The notes under the pieces: generated by a model
Seen by the model: the letters and a program-made list of their open reading frames with translations, nothing else
Databases searched by the model: none
What the model was told of the DNA's origin: nothing
Assembly (NCBI GenBank): GCA_020201485.1
Contig: JAIVGT010000005.1
Span: 1-13,262, forward strand
DNA length: 13,262 nucleotides
DNA from: Halobacteriales archaeon
GTDB taxonomy: Archaea; Thermoplasmatota; SW-10-69-26; JACQPN01; JAIVGT01
Direction of reading: 5' to 3'
Translations under genes and position numbers: made by a program
Shown: positions 11,686-13,262 of the stretch, in pieces
Numbering within the stretch: the first letter of the stretch is position 1
Layout of the letters: each line of letters opens with the position of its first letter

Positions 11686-11693
11686 AAACCCAC

Positions 11694-12602
11694 ATGCAAA
11701 ACAAGTACAACGCGGCCGCCATGGTCCTGGTCATGATGACCGCGACCATCGGCATCGCCACGGTGAACGGAGCAGCCCTGACGGACGCTATCGAGGAGAT
11801 CGCTGCCTTCGCGCAGGGATCTGTCGATTCTGCCCTGCTGTTCACGAGCCAGCTCACGAGCGACATCGCCTTCAAGGTCGGCCTCATCACGGCCCTCGTC
11901 ACCACCCTGACCTCGAACCTCGCAGGCCAGGTCGTGGCGGCGGTCGCGCTCGCGGCCACCATCGTGACCAACCTCATGGCGACCCTGAACGACGTCATCG
12001 CCCTGGAGCTGAACGCGCTCCTGCAGGCGACGGTGCTCATCCAGGTCATCGTGAGCAACCTGATCTTCCTGAAGACGAGCCTTGAGGCGATCCTGCTCGG
12101 CGCGCTGAACGCCATCGTCACCATCGTGACGGGCATGGTCAGCAGCGTCAACCTGACCCTGAACGTCAGCGCGGCCGTGACCGCGCTCCTGGCGGCGACG
12201 ACGGCGGCGACCGCGACCCTGGCCCAGACGATCAGCGTGGCGGCCACCGAGGCCGTCAACGCGACGCTGGCCGTGGTGACGCAGGTCATCGCGTTCGTCA
12301 ACGCCCTCATCGGCTTGGTGAGCAGCTTCGCGGCCCAGGTGCTGACGACCATCAGCTCGGCGGTCACCCTGATCGCCGGCGTCGTCGGCTCGGGCAGCTT
12401 GACCGCGGTCGCGCAGGTCATCACGGGCCTGAACGGCGCCGTGCAGGCCATGGTCGGCGCTGGCGTCAACATCGCCGGCAGCATCGACATCGTGACCATC
12501 GTCGTGGCGGCCGTGACGGCCATCCTGGCGCTGCTCATCACCGTCGTGCAGGAGAAGCAGGCCGCCATCACGGCCTTCCTGACGGTGGTCGTGCAGGCCT
12601 AA
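11694..12602 (+). CDS. Exported, extremely Ala/Val/Thr/Leu/Ile-rich protein of unknown function
   Basis: The 302-residue product begins with a signal-peptide-like segment (MQNKYNAAAMVLVMMTATIG, then a possible cleavage region near VNGAA at 24-28). The rest is low in complexity: by hand count Ala is about 20%, Val 15%, Leu 13%, Thr 12% and Ile 9%, together about 69%. There is no Arg, Pro, Cys, His or Trp, one Tyr (residue 5), four Lys and eleven Asp/Glu. Asn recurs, often before Leu or Ala, at irregular steps of about 14-18 residues in the middle of the protein. No Pro-containing turns or charged loops separate membrane spans, so a normal multispanning transporter is unlikely; an amphipathic helical or beta-rich envelope, filament, granule-coating or pore-forming protein are all possible. 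I recognise no family. It has a strong TATA, a long structured leader, a good Shine-Dalgarno site and a strong terminator, which suggest abundant, regulated expression. Confidence 0.85.
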   Translation: MQNKYNAAAMVLVMMTATIGIATVNGAALTDAIEEIAAFAQGSVDSALLFTSQLTSDIAFKVGLITALVTTLTSNLAGQVVAAVALAATIVTNLMATLNDVIALELNALLQATVLIQVIVSNLIFLKTSLEAILLGALNAIVTIVTGMVSSVNLTLNVSAAVTALLAATTAATATLAQTISVAATEAVNATLAVVTQVIAFVNALIGLVSSFAAQVLTTISSAVTLIAGVVGSGSLTAVAQVITGLNGAVQAMVGAGVNIAGSIDIVTIVVAAVTAILALLITVVQEKQAAITAFLTVVVQA

Positions 12603-12622
12603 GCGGGCAAGGAACGCGAACG

Positions 12623-12669
12623 TGGGCGGGCGGAACGCAGCCCGCCCGCCCATCTCTTTCTTCTCCTCC
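12623..12669 (+). terminator. Hairpin plus pyrimidine-tract terminator
   Basis: TGGGCGGGCGG (12623-12633) pairs perfectly with CCGCCCGCCCA (12642-12652) across an 8-base loop, and TCTCTTTCTTCTCC follows at once. It begins 20 bases after the stop of the hydrophobic-protein gene and is the strongest terminator-like structure in the window. Confidence 0.75.
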
Positions 12670-12670
12670 G

Positions 12671-12687
12671 GAGCCCAGCGCGGGCTC
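12671..12687. other. Second stem-loop in the convergent spacer
   Basis: GAGCCC (12671-12676) and GGGCTC (12682-12687) pair around a five-base loop. It lies between the convergent genes, after the pyrimidine tract, and could block read-through from the minus-strand gene, although no T-rich run follows on that strand. Confidence 0.4.
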
Positions 12688-12717
12688 TCGGAGGCTCGCC
12701 TCGTCCGCGCGACCGGC

Positions 12718-13262
12718 TCAGCGCGTGACGATGGCGAAGCTCATGTTCTGGCTGTGCACCTCGATGCGCCGGTCGCTGATGTCGTAGCCGGCGTACTTGA
12801 TCATGCCCACGCTGCCCGCCTGCGGCAGGAGGATGGAGGCGATGTGGCCCACAGTGTTGATGTCGCTCTGCACGTCGTCCTTGCGGAACGGACCCGTGCT
12901 CAGCACGACGTCCATGCGCGTCCCGGTCCACGTCGCCCGCAGGTCGCTTGCCCAGTCCACGACCGGGTCCGCCTGGAGCTGCCCGGCGGCGTCGTTCTGC
13001 GCCACGAACGTCCGGTTCAGGCTGTTCCAGCTCACCACGGTGCGGTTCTCCACGAGCGTGAGCTGCGTCGCGTTGCGGTTCACCACGAAGGGCCCGACCT
13101 CCGAGGCGAGGGTGAAGCTCGCCCCGTCCACCTGGCCGCTGGCCGTGCCGTTCAGGAGCCAAGTACCGGCCTTCGGCGCGCTGTCGTTCGCCGGCAGGAG
13201 CAGGGCCGCCCGGGCGAAGGCCTGCTCCATCGTCGGCAGCCCATGGCCGGCGAGCGCGGATG
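12718..13262 (-). CDS. Extracellular-type protein with many N-glycosylation sequons (5' end outside the window)
   Basis: The frame is open from the window edge to a stop at 12718-12720. An ATG at 13230 would give 170 residues, but coding sense appears to continue upstream (SALAGHGLPT before it) without a break, so the gene is probably partial. Numbered from that ATG, there are sequons at N15-D-S, N27-G-T, N53-A-T, N62-R-T, N72-R-T and N162-M-S. There are no cysteines, and alternating hydrophobic and polar residues such as QLTLVENRTVVSWNSL suggest beta strands. Together these fit a glycosylated surface or secreted domain, perhaps with an upstream signal or membrane anchor. No family is recognised. 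It converges on the hydrophobic exported protein, with terminator structures between them, and both could be envelope components. Confidence 0.7.
   Translation of the reverse strand, partial: SALAGHGLPTMEQAFARAALLLPANDSAPKAGTWLLNGTASGQVDGASFTLASEVGPFVVNRNATQLTLVENRTVVSWNSLNRTFVAQNDAAGQLQADPVVDWASDLRATWTGTRMDVVLSTGPFRKDDVQSDINTVGHIASILLPQAGSVGMIKYAGYDISDRRIEVHSQNMSFAIVTR

Larger units (their letters stand above)
11074..11693. other. 620-bp region with no convincing gene; divergent regulatory region, possible ncRNA
   Basis: The open frames crossing this region are Arg-rich with poor third-position bias and no family resemblance, so I call no protein except a possible 17-codon leader ORF at 11603-11656. 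AT-rich islands stand out against GC-rich DNA at 11197-11206, 11285-11298, 11361-11380 and 11510-11517; each can be read as a promoter on one strand. Also present are a GTGAC repeat cluster (11144-11190), an AGGGAC/GTCCCT dyad (11345-11358), a 30-nt interrupted dyad (11395-11424), and hairpins at 11541-11554 (GCGGCC/GGCCGC) and 11641-11658 (CTCTC/GAGAG) in the presumed leader of the hydrophobic-protein gene. A non-coding transcript is possible; its ends cannot be set from sequence. Confidence 0.6.

Noticed and set aside
11074..11693. CRISPR array, tRNA or insertion sequence in the long spacer
   Set aside because: No regularly spaced direct repeats of CRISPR length, no cloverleaf with TTCRANN loop, and no transposase or paired terminal inverted repeats were found.
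11510..12653. Two long minus-strand frames opposite the hydrophobic gene
   Set aside because: One is rich in Met, Thr, Ala and Arg and the other in Asp, His, Arg and Gly, as expected from reverse-complementing Val/Ala/Thr/Ile codons; the plus strand has promoter, ribosome-binding site, signal peptide and terminator.

Overview
The window looks like archaeal chromosome from a very GC-rich euryarchaeote, most likely a metagenomic member of the Thermoplasmatota. The evidence is: short AT-rich TATA-like elements centred about 25-30 bp before start codons with no Shine-Dalgarno site (leaderless genes); a UPF0200-type nucleotide kinase and a UPF0201 protein, both archaeal families; a bifunctional CoaBC with archaeal features; and three regulators made of two winged-helix domains. 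Third codon positions are almost always G or C. The proteins are not strongly acidic, so a haloarchaeon is less likely. The lineage is an inference.

Layout, left to right. The window opens inside the 3' end of a secreted Cys-rich protein gene (1-237). A 99-aa unknown gene (442-741, minus) and a 2Fe-2S ferredoxin (800-1081) diverge from one shared AT element. A 40-aa ORF (1157-1279) and a protein-L-isoaspartate methyltransferase (1321-1965) follow. On the minus strand an ACMSD-type amidohydrolase (2496-3341) is coupled by an ATGA overlap to RNase HI (2068-2499). A PD-(D/E)XK nuclease-like gene (to 3937) has an unresolved, possibly frameshifted 5' end. Next are a Rid-family protein (3934-4422), two convergent secreted Cys-rich proteins (4494-4769, 4772-5224), an acyl-CoA dehydrogenase (5366-6523), a membrane zinc-ribbon protein (6520-6756, minus), CoaBC (6843-7985, minus) and a 78-aa unknown (8078-8314).

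From 8311 to 11073, three minus-strand tandem winged-helix regulators alternate with the plus-strand UPF0200 kinase (8892-9434) and UPF0201 protein (9992-10471). These two families are fused in one protein in Archaeoglobus. A 620-bp region without a convincing gene (11074-11693) carries several AT-rich promoter-like islands, repeats and a 30-nt dyad. It separates the third regulator from a 302-aa, extremely Ala/Val/Thr/Leu/Ile-rich exported protein (11694-12602) with no Arg, Pro, Cys, His or Trp. These two flanking genes are the only ones here with clear Shine-Dalgarno sites and long leaders. A strong hairpin plus pyrimidine tract ends the hydrophobic gene. The window closes in an N-glycosylation-sequon-rich extracellular-type protein on the minus strand (12718 to the edge).

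Most of the window is housekeeping: protein and metabolite repair (Pcm, Rid), RNA/DNA hybrid removal, CoA synthesis and CoA-thioester oxidation. The part most likely to be new is the regulator, long regulatory region and hydrophobic exported protein at 10510-12660. No CRISPR, tRNA, rRNA or mobile element was seen.
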